DNA from: Pontibacter akesuensis
GTDB taxonomy: Bacteria; Bacteroidota; Bacteroidia; Cytophagales; Hymenobacteraceae
Length of the DNA: 64,000 nucleotides
Direction of reading: 5' to 3'
Assembly (NCBI RefSeq): GCF_001611675.1
Contig: NZ_CP014766.1
Location: 4,588,001 to 4,652,000 of the forward strand
Under the pieces are notes generated by a model. The model saw only the letters and a program-made list of their open reading frames with translations, made no database searches and was not told the origin of the DNA. Of the stretch, positions 8,501 through 16,035 are shown piece after piece (positions within the stretch are counted from its first letter, which is position 1; each line of letters opens with the position of its first letter). The position numbers and the translations under genes were made by a program.

Positions 8501-11312
8501 AAGAAGCTGTACCACCTGGTACATTAGTGAAACTTGCGCCAAAGTTCAGCAGGCTGCTCAGGTCTTCATTATTCACGCCTGTAGCAGTTCCAGTTGCACC
8601 ATGAGCATTACCATCATAGGTCACAGTCTTGCCTGATACTGCGATAGTAGCATTGGCCTTACCGATATTGAAGGTCTTGCTGTCAGTTGAAGCAAGGTAG
8701 TTAGCAGATTCTGCATAAGAGTAAGAAGCTGTAGCTGTACCTGAATTTACATTTTTAGCATATACTGCAGATGGAGTCAGCTCCAAGCCACCCGCACCTG
8801 TTACTCTTACTGTCGCTGGCGTAATAGCCGAACCTGTATAAGTAAAAGGTCCGCCAACGATAGTTACAACAGTAGTGGTAGGTGCTTTAGCGATAACAAG
8901 TGTACCTGTTCCGTTGGCAGCAGTATAGTTGCCATTGTTCAGGGCAGCCACTACAGCATAAGTACCAGCAGCAGTTGGAACAGTGGCAGAGCCTTCATAA
9001 GTAAAATTAACCGCTAAACCAGCTGGTGAGGTAATAACGGTGGCCCCTTGGGCAGATCCGTTGTACGTCTTAGCTAAATCAGCCACACTGATTGTAGCAG
9101 GTGCCGGATTGATAGTTACAGTAGCAGTTGCGCTGCTTCCAGTGTGGTTGGCGCCACCCGCGTATGTAGCCGTCACGCTGTAAGTGCCTGCATTGGTTGG
9201 GGCAGCAGCACTGGCTGGGTAAGTGGTTTCACCGGTTCCTACGTAGCTGTAGGTGATGCCAGCAGTAGTGCTCAAGCCTCCGACACCAGTTGCCGTAGCT
9301 GAAGCAGCGTGAGCGCTTCCATTATAAGTAGCCGAAATATCATCCATGCTCACAGCAGAAGGAGCCTTACTGATGCGTAAAGTACCGCTTACAGCAATGG
9401 CCGTGTAGTTGGCATTGTCAAGTGAAGCGCTGGCTTCGTATGAACCAAAGTCAGTACCGGAACCGGACACACTCACACCAGTTAAGCCTGCTGGAGTGGT
9501 AGTAGCCGTAGCTGACTTCAAGGTGCCATCGTAGGTGTGAGTCAGGTTGCCCAAAGCCAGCGTAGCAGGCGCCTTGCCAATAGCGAATGTCTTGCTGTCA
9601 GAAGAACCTATGTGGTTGTCATCACCAGCGAAAGTGTAGGAAGCCGTAGCCGTACCTGCATTCACATTGTTCGCATAAGCAGCGGCTGGAGCCAGATTCA
9701 AACCACCTGCACCCGTTACACTTACAGTGGCTGGCGTGATGGCCGAACCGGTGTAAGAGAATGCACCTTTAGCGATAGTTACTGTAGTCACAGAAGTTGC
9801 TTTGCCAATTACCAATGTGCCGGTGGCTGAACCTGAGTAGTTTGCATTGTTAATGGTACCCACAACTGTGTAAGAACCTGCTTCGGTTGGCTCAGTAGCA
9901 GAACCGCTGTACGTAAATTCTACTGTCAGGCCAGCTGGGTCTGTAGTAGCAGTAGTATGCATAGCAGATCCATTATATACTTGACCTGTCAAGCCAGCTA
10001 AAGTAACAGTGGCAGTGGCTTTATTTACGACTTGGCTAACAACGTTCGATGAACTCATCTCGAAACTGTCTGCACCTTGATAAACAGCAGTAACATAATG
10101 ACCACTTATAGTTACAGCAAGGGTACTTGTTGTAAATGTTGCTCTTTGTGCACCACTTACAGAAGAAAGAGCTACAGTACCTATTATATCGCTGCCATTT
10201 TTGAACACTACGTTACCTGTAGGGGTGCTTGATCCACTGTTAGGAGCTACAGTTGCAGTAAAAGTTACAGCTTGAGCATAAACTGAAGGGTTTACAGAAG
10301 TAGAAAGAGTTGTTGTAGTCGCAATAATACTATTAAAAGTAATGGTAACATCATCAGTTGACGTACAAGCACCATTGGTGATAGTCCATCTTAAAACATA
10401 AGTTGAACCTGCAGTACCATTGAAGGTAGCTGCAGGATTTGAAGATGTTGAAGTAGCAGTTGTACCGAATGACCCGCCTGTACCACTTACTATACTCCAT
10501 GCACCTGTCCCAACAGAAGGCGCATTTCCTGCTAAAGTGGTTGAAGTTCCAGTAATATTAAGATGATCAGGTCCTGCGTTAGCATCTTCTGGTTTAGCAG
10601 ATATAGAAAAAGATGCAGTATTGAGTATTGTTCCTGAGTTAACTATAGGATCACTTGAAATAACTCTAATAATATATGCTGCTCCAGGTGTTGCATTAGC
10701 TGGAATTGTGGCTTCTATGTCATGAAAAACATTAGAAACATCTGATTCTAGCATACCAATATTTATAGGAGCTGTAAAACTGCCTGATGTATTACTTATT
10801 TGAGCAGTAAATATATTTCCCTTTTTGAAGGCGCCGCCAGCACCTGCAGAAATTGCTTCAAAGTTTACCTTGATATTTTGCCCTGCACAAAATGAGGTAC
10901 CAGCAACTGTTACATTTCGTATTCCAGCATCTGTAAAATTTGTAACAGCCGTTAAACCTGAAGACTGGCCTGTAGCTGTCAATACAAAAGAAACTCCTAA
11001 ATGCTTCTCATTGATCAAAAACTGGCTATACAGAATACTGCCATCAGCATTAGCAATGGTATTTCTCACATGATGGTCGCTGGTGCAAACCTGCGGAGTC
11101 TCATGAAAGTCAAAAGATACTGTTTCACCGGGTGTCCATCCGGTTCCGGTTACTATAACATATTGGCCGGGGGAATAATCGTCCTTATCCGTAGTTACCG
11201 TTTGCGCCTGCGCCCCGAAGGCCGTGAGCAGGAAGAACACCAGCACCAGCAGCCCCCGCTGGAAGTTTAGGTAATCCCGCACGTGTTGATTGTGTAAAGG
11301 TTTTACATTCAT
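5586..11312 (-). CDS. Giant secreted MBG-repeat protein with T9SS sorting domain
   Basis: A 1908-residue predicted surface or extracellular protein. I chose the ATG at 11312 because it places a normal signal peptide at the N-terminus (FQRGLLVLVFFLLTAFGAQAQ); the frame stays open to 11393 but the extra 27 residues look non-coding. Domain order is an N-terminal Ig-like part, a bacterial Ig-like (Big_3-type) domain at about 330-430, and a long array of MBG-type beta repeats at about 430-1570 (recurrent TYDG/TYNG, A-TPAGL, NAGTY, NYTA signatures). After this come a GGGWIDSPAG domain of the kind that follows MBG arrays in this group (about 1655-1790) and a C-terminal type A T9SS signal starting NYPNPYND and ending MVLKR. 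Probable adhesin or matrix protein, by inference. Internal duplications are marked separately. Confidence 0.88.
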   Translation of the reverse strand: MNVKPLHNQHVRDYLNFQRGLLVLVFFLLTAFGAQAQTVTTDKDDYSPGQYVIVTGTGWTPGETVSFDFHETPQVCTSDHHVRNTIANADGSILYSQFLINEKHLGVSFVLTATGQSSGLTAVTNFTDAGIRNVTVAGTSFCAGQNIKVNFEAISAGAGGAFKKGNIFTAQISNTSGSFTAPINIGMLESDVSNVFHDIEATIPANATPGAAYIIRVISSDPIVNSGTILNTASFSISAKPEDANAGPDHLNITGTSTTLAGNAPSVGTGAWSIVSGTGGSFGTTATSTSSNPAATFNGTAGSTYVLRWTITNGACTSTDDVTITFNSIIATTTTLSTSVNPSVYAQAVTFTATVAPNSGSSTPTGNVVFKNGSDIIGTVALSSVSGAQRATFTTSTLAVTISGHYVTAVYQGADSFEMSSSNVVSQVVNKATATVTLAGLTGQVYNGSAMHTTATTDPAGLTVEFTYSGSATEPTEAGSYTVVGTINNANYSGSATGTLVIGKATSVTTVTIAKGAFSYTGSAITPATVSVTGAGGLNLAPAAAYANNVNAGTATASYTFAGDDNHIGSSDSKTFAIGKAPATLALGNLTHTYDGTLKSATATTTPAGLTGVSVSGSGTDFGSYEASASLDNANYTAIAVSGTLRISKAPSAVSMDDISATYNGSAHAASATATGVGGLSTTAGITYSYVGTGETTYPASAAAPTNAGTYSVTATYAGGANHTGSSATATVTINPAPATISVADLAKTYNGSAQGATVITSPAGLAVNFTYEGSATVPTAAGTYAVVAALNNGNYTAANGTGTLVIAKAPTTTVVTIVGGPFTYTGSAITPATVRVTGAGGLELTPSAVYAKNVNSGTATASYSYAESANYLASTDSKTFNIGKANATIAVSGKTVTYDGNAHGATGTATGVNNEDLSSLLNFGASFTNVPGGTASWTFAGNNNYNIANGTAVIVINKADQVISWTAPAKIVYGTALSAMQLNASLTTGDGALTYSPAADAFLDAGDNQTLSVTAAATTNYNAKTATVSINVDKANAVINVAGKNVIYDGNAHGATGTATGARNEDLNSLLNFGSSFTNVPGGTASWSFAGDANHNVANGTAAIVINKATATLALGNLSYVYDSNEKSATATTTPANLTGVSISNNGKTNAGTYAVTASLSNTNYEAVPVTANLVIEKTNAIIAVEGKTVTYDGAAHGATGSAKGVKGETLAGLDLGASFTNVPGGTANWTFTDATGNYNNANGSVAIAIDKATTTTVVTIVGGPFTYTGSAITPATVTVTGAGGLNLTPAAAYANNVNAGTGTASYTFAGDDNHIGSSDSKTFAIGKAPATLALGNLTHTYDGTLKSATATTTPAGLTGVTVSGSGTDFGTYAASASLDNANYEATAVSGTINISKASSVVSMENVTATYNGNAHAAFATATGAGGLNTTEDITYSYVGTGETTFPASAIAPTNAGTYSVTATYAGGANHTGSSATATVTINPAPAMLALSNLKYMFDGSAKSATVTTSPAGIDVNVTYAPIVGGVTGTASATAPTAAGTYAVVAALNNSNYSATNATGTLYIYNAPTVTLRASDPVAVNNSSTVTAIFGGDVLNKIWSVVSPNGAVATYAATDDSYTITSTTVGVYTVTLSYTNGVGIPFSEKAFSVFFDPTAGFVTGGGWIDSPAGASTAYPDAVGRANFGFVSKYEKGANKPTGNTEFQFKAGDLNFKSTNYQWLTVSGARAQFKGTGTINGVGSFDFILTAIDGQVSGGGGTDKFRIKITNTDGTIVYDNQRGLADDAAIVTEVTGSIVIHQPANVKAGSTTSKVVAQDKPQPEVSATKFLNYPNPYNDRTTIAFTAEKEGSFALEVYDVKGALVRKLDMGVTEAGKTYEYDLDSRNMPEGMYFARLMTSSGVQTIKMVLKR
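6850..7515 (-). repeat. Long direct repeat copy 1 inside the MBG gene
   Basis: About 665 bases closely match 9097-9762 at a constant offset of 2247 bases (749 codons). Some stretches, such as the one encoding GDDNHIGSSDSKTFAIGKA, are nearly identical at DNA level. This points to a recent in-frame duplication or gene conversion. Confidence 0.85.
9097..9762 (-). repeat. Long direct repeat copy 2 inside the MBG gene
   Basis: Partner of 6850-7515. Shorter related modules (the NVPGGTASW-type at about 7990-8200 and 8440-8660; the GPFTYTGSAITPATV-type at about 7500, 8820 and 9750) form a mosaic around these copies. Confidence 0.85.
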
Positions 11313-11808
11313 GTGTAATTTCGTGATAAAATTGTTGGAAGAGGTGAAAAATTGACACAGCAATAGCCTCACTAAACCACCGGCAGATGGCATGAAGCGA
11401 ATTATTTTTTCCCTTGGGTCTTCCTGGAAGCCGTGGAGACTACTTTTGAAGATGTTTGAAAATGATTTTAATATAGGATTGAATTATCTGACTATCATGA
11501 AGGGACAACTACTTATCCTGCTTGAATAGTTTCAAATTTTCGTTAATATAATACTAAATATTTAAACTAAGGTTTCATTAACTTATATATTTAATTATTT
11601 AATTTATACTTTCCCTAATCTTCCAGTACCTTCTACCCAAGATTGTATTTAATCAGCTAAAACTATTGAGGCGTACTGTTCAGTAACTTTAAATCTGGAG
11701 CGATGGCGTATAAATGCTAAACAAGTATAAATTGATACCTTTGCTGGCGAAATAGCCACATTTTTTCTGGCATAATTTTTTCACTTAAACTGGTAAAACA
11801 TAGATTCA
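11313..11808. other. AT-rich divergent intergenic region
   Basis: Non-coding by eye apart from the unlikely N-terminal extension of the MBG gene. It must carry promoters for the MBG gene (minus) and the DUF2911 gene (plus). Only the plus-strand TACCTTTG is clear. Two AAGTATA words occur here. Confidence 0.5.
11736..11743 (+). promoter_or_regulatory. Bacteroidetes -7 element (TACCTTTG)
   Basis: Matches TAnnTTTG exactly and lies about 65 bases upstream of the DUF2911 ATG. I see no TTG at the usual -33 distance, so this is half a promoter. Confidence 0.4.
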
Positions 11809-12684
11809 ATGTTATATACTATGAAAAGATATTTCTCCTGCCTCATATTCTTCCTCTTCGGCTTAAGCGTCTCTGCAGCTCATGCGCAGGTACAATTGCC
11901 ACAGGCCAGCCCGGCTGCTATGATTAAGCAAACAATCGGTTTGACTGATGTTACAGTAAATTATCATGCGCCTAGTGTTAAAGGCCGTAAAGTTTTCGGA
12001 GGGTTGGTGCCGTACAAGCAGCTATGGCGTGCCGGAGCTAATGAGGCTACATTGATTACTTTTCAGGATGAGCTTTTCCTAAACCATGAGCGAGTACCCG
12101 CTGGAACCTACTCGCTATTTATACTTCCGCAAAGCGATTCTTTGTGGCATGTGGTGCTAAATAGGGACACGACACTTTGGGGACTTGAAGGATATAATGA
12201 ACTGAATGACGTGGCTTATCTGGAGGTGAAACCTACAAAGGCACCTTTCACCGAAACACTGCTTTACTCCTTCTCAGACATCAGCACAAACAAGGCAAAG
12301 CTGAACCTGGCTTGGGAGAATACAAGGATTACTTTGAACATAGAAACAGAAATTGAGAAGAAAGCCCTGCAGAATATAAACAAAGCATTGGCCGCTGCTG
12401 CACCGGATGACTGGTACACCTGGGCCCAGTGTGCCGAATACATGCTATCGCGGAAAGAACACCACGAGAAGGCACTGGAGTGGATAAACAAGTCTATTGC
12501 CATCAAAGACAACTTCTATAACAACTGGATAAAGGCTAAGCTTTACGCCCACAACAACGAATTTAAGGTAGCTGCCACGCTTTCCGCGAAGGCCATACAA
12601 CTAGGCAGTTCAGAGCCTGAGTCGTATCAAACCTATGCCAAACAAATTGAGACGGCGTACAAGGATTGGAAAAAGCGGAAATAA
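11809..12684 (+). CDS. Secreted DUF2911-family protein with C-terminal TPR-like region
   Basis: The 291 residues start with a signal peptide (cleavage after AAHAQ); a second ATG at 11821 gives the cleaner start MKRYFSC. The segment at about 25-175 carries the DUF2911 pattern: IGLTDVTVNYHAPSVKGR, LWRAGANEATLITF, PAGTYSLFILP, WHVVLNRD. The last 110 residues (AAAAPDDWYTWAQCAEYML... ALEWINKSIAIKDNFYNNW) look like two or three TPR helical hairpins. It is probably periplasmic, and the function is unknown. It converges on the TonB-dependent receptor at a shared terminator. Confidence 0.8.
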   Translation: MLYTMKRYFSCLIFFLFGLSVSAAHAQVQLPQASPAAMIKQTIGLTDVTVNYHAPSVKGRKVFGGLVPYKQLWRAGANEATLITFQDELFLNHERVPAGTYSLFILPQSDSLWHVVLNRDTTLWGLEGYNELNDVAYLEVKPTKAPFTETLLYSFSDISTNKAKLNLAWENTRITLNIETEIEKKALQNINKALAAAAPDDWYTWAQCAEYMLSRKEHHEKALEWINKSIAIKDNFYNNWIKAKLYAHNNEFKVAATLSAKAIQLGSSEPESYQTYAKQIETAYKDWKKRK

Positions 12685-12701
12685 GAAATGAAGTATAAAA
12701 T

Positions 12702-12736
12702 AAAAAGGGGAGCCACTAGAACTGGCTCCCCTTTTT
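12702..12736. terminator. Bidirectional intrinsic terminator
   Basis: AAAAAGGGGAGCCA and TGGCTCCCCTTTTT pair perfectly around a 7-base loop. It separates the convergent DUF2911 and TonB-dependent receptor genes. Confidence 0.92.
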
Positions 12737-12750
12737 ATTTTAAGGTAAGG

Positions 12751-15183
12751 CTAAAATTTAGCCACGAAGCGCAGATTCAGCCTACGGCCAGTCAGGTAAT
12801 TAGGCACAGCGTAGGTGACACCGTCCACATCCTGCACATAGGTATAGGAAACACGGTTTTGAGCGTCAATCAGGTTCAGCACCTCCAAACCAATCCATAG
12901 ACTTTCCAACCCCAGCTTTTTGCGCTCTACCAAATCACTCTGCACAATTATCACTTTAGAAAAACCTATATCAACCCGCTTGTATGATTTTCCATCAAAA
13001 GCGTTGCGGTAGTCTGGCTGACTGGGAGGACCAAAAGGAAGACCGCTGCCGTACACCAGGTTCAGGTACATGCGCACAGTCGGGTTGTCGGGCAGGTGGT
13101 CCTGAAAGAAAACACCCAGGTTAAGGAGCTGATCAGTTGGGCGGCGGATATACCCCTGCTCCTGCCTTCCGATAGTCTCGCCTTGCGCATTGAAAACGGA
13201 GATGGAATCTCCTTCCACATTCTCCCGTGTTCTTAATACCCCCAAGCTAAGCCAGGACTCGGCACTTGGAATAAACTCCCCGTTTACGCGCACATCAAAA
13301 CCTGCCGCATAGGCTTTGGCGTTGTTACGTGCATAATACCGCAAGCGCACATTATCCAGATCATACGGAATCACGTTTGTCATTGCTTTATAATAAGCTT
13401 CCGTCGTAAGTTTGAAATCACGTCCCCATGCCTTAAACAGGTAATCGCTGCCAACAATGGCGTGCAGGGAGCGTTGTGCCTTAATGTCTGAATTAAGCTC
13501 TCCGGCGAAATTGCGCAGCTCTCTGTAAAAGGGCGGCTGATAGTATACGCCCAAAGCAGCTTTGAAAGAAAGGTTAGGGTTGCGGCGGGTAATAAAGGAA
13601 TATTGCACCCGTGGGGAGACGTTCAACTCACCATTGAAATCCCAGAAAGTTGCACGGATCCCGTAGGTAAAAGTCTTCAGCGAGTCCAGTTCTATCGTGT
13701 GCTGCAGGTAGCCGCTGTAGCGCATGGTGTTTAATTCAAGCTTTGAATCCAGAAAATAATCCTGCGTTACAAATTCTGCTGAATCTTGAAAGCCATACTC
13801 CTGCAGTTTGTCCTGAATGTTCTCTGAGCCTGCTTTAGCTCCGAACTGCAGATGACTACGCTGGCTAAGCAGTAGGCTATTACGTACTTCTGCTGTTACC
13901 ATGCGCGCCAGCAAGGCATTTCTGGCGTAATTGTACTCGCTGCCAATACCCCGGTCCTGCAGGCATTCGCCGTAGTTATTGCCGGTGGTGCTCACGTCGC
14001 AAAGACGGTAGCCTGCCTCCACATCCCGAAACTCCCGCTCCCGCGACTGCACCCCGGAAACAATCACTTCTGCCAGGTAATTGGCAGAAAAACGATGCGC
14101 CAGGTTTAGTCCGGTCTGAAACGTGTTGTACGCCATCAACTCGCGGCCATCAAACCCGACAGTAAGCCTCAGGGCGGCCTGCCGCGTTCCAAAGGTAGTT
14201 TCCTGCGATTCCGGCTCCACTGTAAAGTCATTGCTGGCGTAGCTGCTGAGCACTCCCAAAGTTGTGTTTCCAGTGGCCTCGCCTTTGCTTAGATCAAAGC
14301 TGATATAGGCTTGCGCATCTGTGAAAGTCGGCTGGTAGTTTCCGTCTACCTGCAGCCCTTGTAAAATGTAGCGCCCGTTTTTATGCCGAACACCCAGCAG
14401 GTATGAAACTCTATTGTTTGTGGAAGCCTCCTCCAGGTGCACAGAGCCTCCTGTTAATCCACCCGTGACTGAGGCTGCAAACCTTTCGGGTTGCTTGTAT
14501 TGGATGTTAAGAACAGAAGAAAGCTTATCGCCATACTTGGGCTGCCAGCCGCCAGAGGAGAACTCAATGTTTTCGACCAAGTCAGGATTTACGAACGACA
14601 GCCCCTCCTGCTGTGCCGCGGAGATAAGGAACGGACGGTAAATTTCGATGTTGTTGACGTAGACTAGGTTTTCGTTGTAGTTGCCCCCACGCACTGAGTA
14701 GGTGCTGGATAGCTCATTGTTGCTTACCACGCCGGGTAGCGTTACAAGAACTTTGTTGAAGTCGCCGTAAGCGGAAGGCAGGTTGCGGATGTCGCGCGGA
14801 TCAAGTTTGGTAACACTTACCTGGTCACGGGTGTCGCCTTCGTTTTTGCCCCGCACATCAATGGTTTTTAGTTGCTGTGGGTCTGCCTCCAGCACGAGTT
14901 GCAGCGTCCGCGATTCTCCCGGTTGAAGGGTAACTGCCAACTGCAACTCTCTGTAGCCCAGGTAACGTACCACCAGCACCAGATCTGGCTGCGCCGGCAC
15001 CTGAAGTGTAAATTCTCCTGCGGCGCTTGTTTGTGTTCCGACAGCAGTGCCTTTGATGGCAACTGTTGCCAGTTCCAGCGGCTCCCGCTGTTCGTTCAGC
15101 ACTTTGCCACGCAGGGTTGCCTGTTGTGCTGAAACACCTAGCGGAAAGAGCAGAATAAAGCACACCGTCAGATACTTCAGCAT
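12751..15183 (-). CDS. TonB-dependent receptor with CarboxypepD-like N-terminal domain
   Basis: An 810-residue outer-membrane transporter or receptor. A signal peptide (1-19, FPLGVSAQQ) is followed by a carboxypeptidase-regulatory-like beta domain (about 20-105; GKVLNEQREPLELATVAIKG, GEFTLQVPAQ). Then come a plug (about 125-235; NLPSAYGDFNKVLVTLPGV, YSVRGGNYNENLVYVNNIEIYRP) and a 22-strand-type barrel ending in the aromatic LNLRFVAKF. The substrate cannot be told from sequence, and no SusD partner is adjacent. It starts 12 bases after rpe ends, so the two are probably co-transcribed, which looks coincidental functionally. Confidence 0.92.
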   Translation of the reverse strand: MLKYLTVCFILLFPLGVSAQQATLRGKVLNEQREPLELATVAIKGTAVGTQTSAAGEFTLQVPAQPDLVLVVRYLGYRELQLAVTLQPGESRTLQLVLEADPQQLKTIDVRGKNEGDTRDQVSVTKLDPRDIRNLPSAYGDFNKVLVTLPGVVSNNELSSTYSVRGGNYNENLVYVNNIEIYRPFLISAAQQEGLSFVNPDLVENIEFSSGGWQPKYGDKLSSVLNIQYKQPERFAASVTGGLTGGSVHLEEASTNNRVSYLLGVRHKNGRYILQGLQVDGNYQPTFTDAQAYISFDLSKGEATGNTTLGVLSSYASNDFTVEPESQETTFGTRQAALRLTVGFDGRELMAYNTFQTGLNLAHRFSANYLAEVIVSGVQSREREFRDVEAGYRLCDVSTTGNNYGECLQDRGIGSEYNYARNALLARMVTAEVRNSLLLSQRSHLQFGAKAGSENIQDKLQEYGFQDSAEFVTQDYFLDSKLELNTMRYSGYLQHTIELDSLKTFTYGIRATFWDFNGELNVSPRVQYSFITRRNPNLSFKAALGVYYQPPFYRELRNFAGELNSDIKAQRSLHAIVGSDYLFKAWGRDFKLTTEAYYKAMTNVIPYDLDNVRLRYYARNNAKAYAAGFDVRVNGEFIPSAESWLSLGVLRTRENVEGDSISVFNAQGETIGRQEQGYIRRPTDQLLNLGVFFQDHLPDNPTVRMYLNLVYGSGLPFGPPSQPDYRNAFDGKSYKRVDIGFSKVIIVQSDLVERKKLGLESLWIGLEVLNLIDAQNRVSYTYVQDVDGVTYAVPNYLTGRRLNLRFVAKF

Positions 15184-15195
15184 CTTTCTAGTTTT

Positions 15196-15849
15196 TTAGC
15201 TGATGGACTTTAAATTGGAAATTGTCTGAACAGGGTCAGCGGCAGAGAACACAAAGCTTCCTGCAACAAGCACATCAGCCCCTTTTTCCAGGAGCAGGGG
15301 TGCATTCTTCTCATTTACCCCTCCGTCAATCTCTATCAGTGCCTTTGAACTCCGCTGTATGATCAGGTCTTTGAGCGCCTCGATCTTTCGATAGGTGTTT
15401 TCGATAAACTTCTGGCCCCCAAAGCCAGGGTTAACAGACATGATACAAACCATGTCCACATCAGCGATCACATCCTCCAGCAGCTTTACTGACGTATGAG
15501 GGTTAAGGGCAACACCTGCCTTGGCACCCGTTGCCTGAATCTGCTGCACTATGCGGTGCAGGTGCGTACAGGCCTCATAATGCACCGAAATCGTATCAGC
15601 ACCAGCTGTCCTGAACTGTTCAATGTACTGCTCCGGTTCCACAATCATCAGGTGTACATCCATGGGTTTCTTCGCGTGCCGCTTAATAGCCTCCATCACC
15701 GGAAATCCAAATGAAATGTTTGGCACAAAGCGGCCATCCATAATATCGATGTGCAGCCAATCAGCCTGGCTTTTGTTCAGCATCTCTACCTCCGACTGCA
15801 GGTTAGCAAAGTCAGAAGCGAGTACAGAGGGTGCAATGATTGGTCTCAT
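15196..15849 (-). CDS. rpe: Ribulose-phosphate 3-epimerase
   Basis: Interconverts ribulose 5-phosphate and xylulose 5-phosphate in the pentose phosphate pathway. The 217-residue TIM barrel has all expected motifs: IAPSVLASDF at the N-terminus, LHIDIMDGRFVPNISFG (metal-binding His and catalytic Asp), PMDVHLMIVEP, MSVNPGFGGQKF and EIDGGVNEKNAPLL. It is followed after 12 bases by the receptor gene. A TACCTTTG box lies almost directly against its start codon. Confidence 0.96.
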   Translation of the reverse strand: MRPIIAPSVLASDFANLQSEVEMLNKSQADWLHIDIMDGRFVPNISFGFPVMEAIKRHAKKPMDVHLMIVEPEQYIEQFRTAGADTISVHYEACTHLHRIVQQIQATGAKAGVALNPHTSVKLLEDVIADVDMVCIMSVNPGFGGQKFIENTYRKIEALKDLIIQRSSKALIEIDGGVNEKNAPLLLEKGADVLVAGSFVFSAADPVQTISNLKSIS

Positions 15850-15854
15850 ACTTG

Positions 15855-15862
15855 CAAAGGTA
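15855..15862 (-). promoter_or_regulatory. -7 element (TACCTTTG) next to the rpe start codon
   Basis: An exact TAnnTTTG match on the minus strand, with only five bases between it and the rpe ATG. If used, the transcript would be leaderless or nearly so. No -33 TTG is evident. Confidence 0.4.
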
Positions 15863-16035
15863 GTTTTTTTAACGAGTTTTCAGGAATGAAGCCTCGGGAA
15901 TTATCAGATGCGGCTACAGGCAAAACTCCATAATGCTATATTCGCAGCAAGAAGCTTCCTTTACGTTCAGCCCATAAGCAGAAGCTTGCATATTTTGTGT
16001 AACAGGAAAAAGACAAGCTATACTTGCTGCTGGCG

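Noticed and set aside
5586-11312. Regular repeats that could suggest a CRISPR array or satellite DNA
   Set aside because: The repeats are in-frame, protein-level MBG modules of unequal length; there are no constant short repeats with unique spacers. No CRISPR array or cas gene is seen elsewhere.
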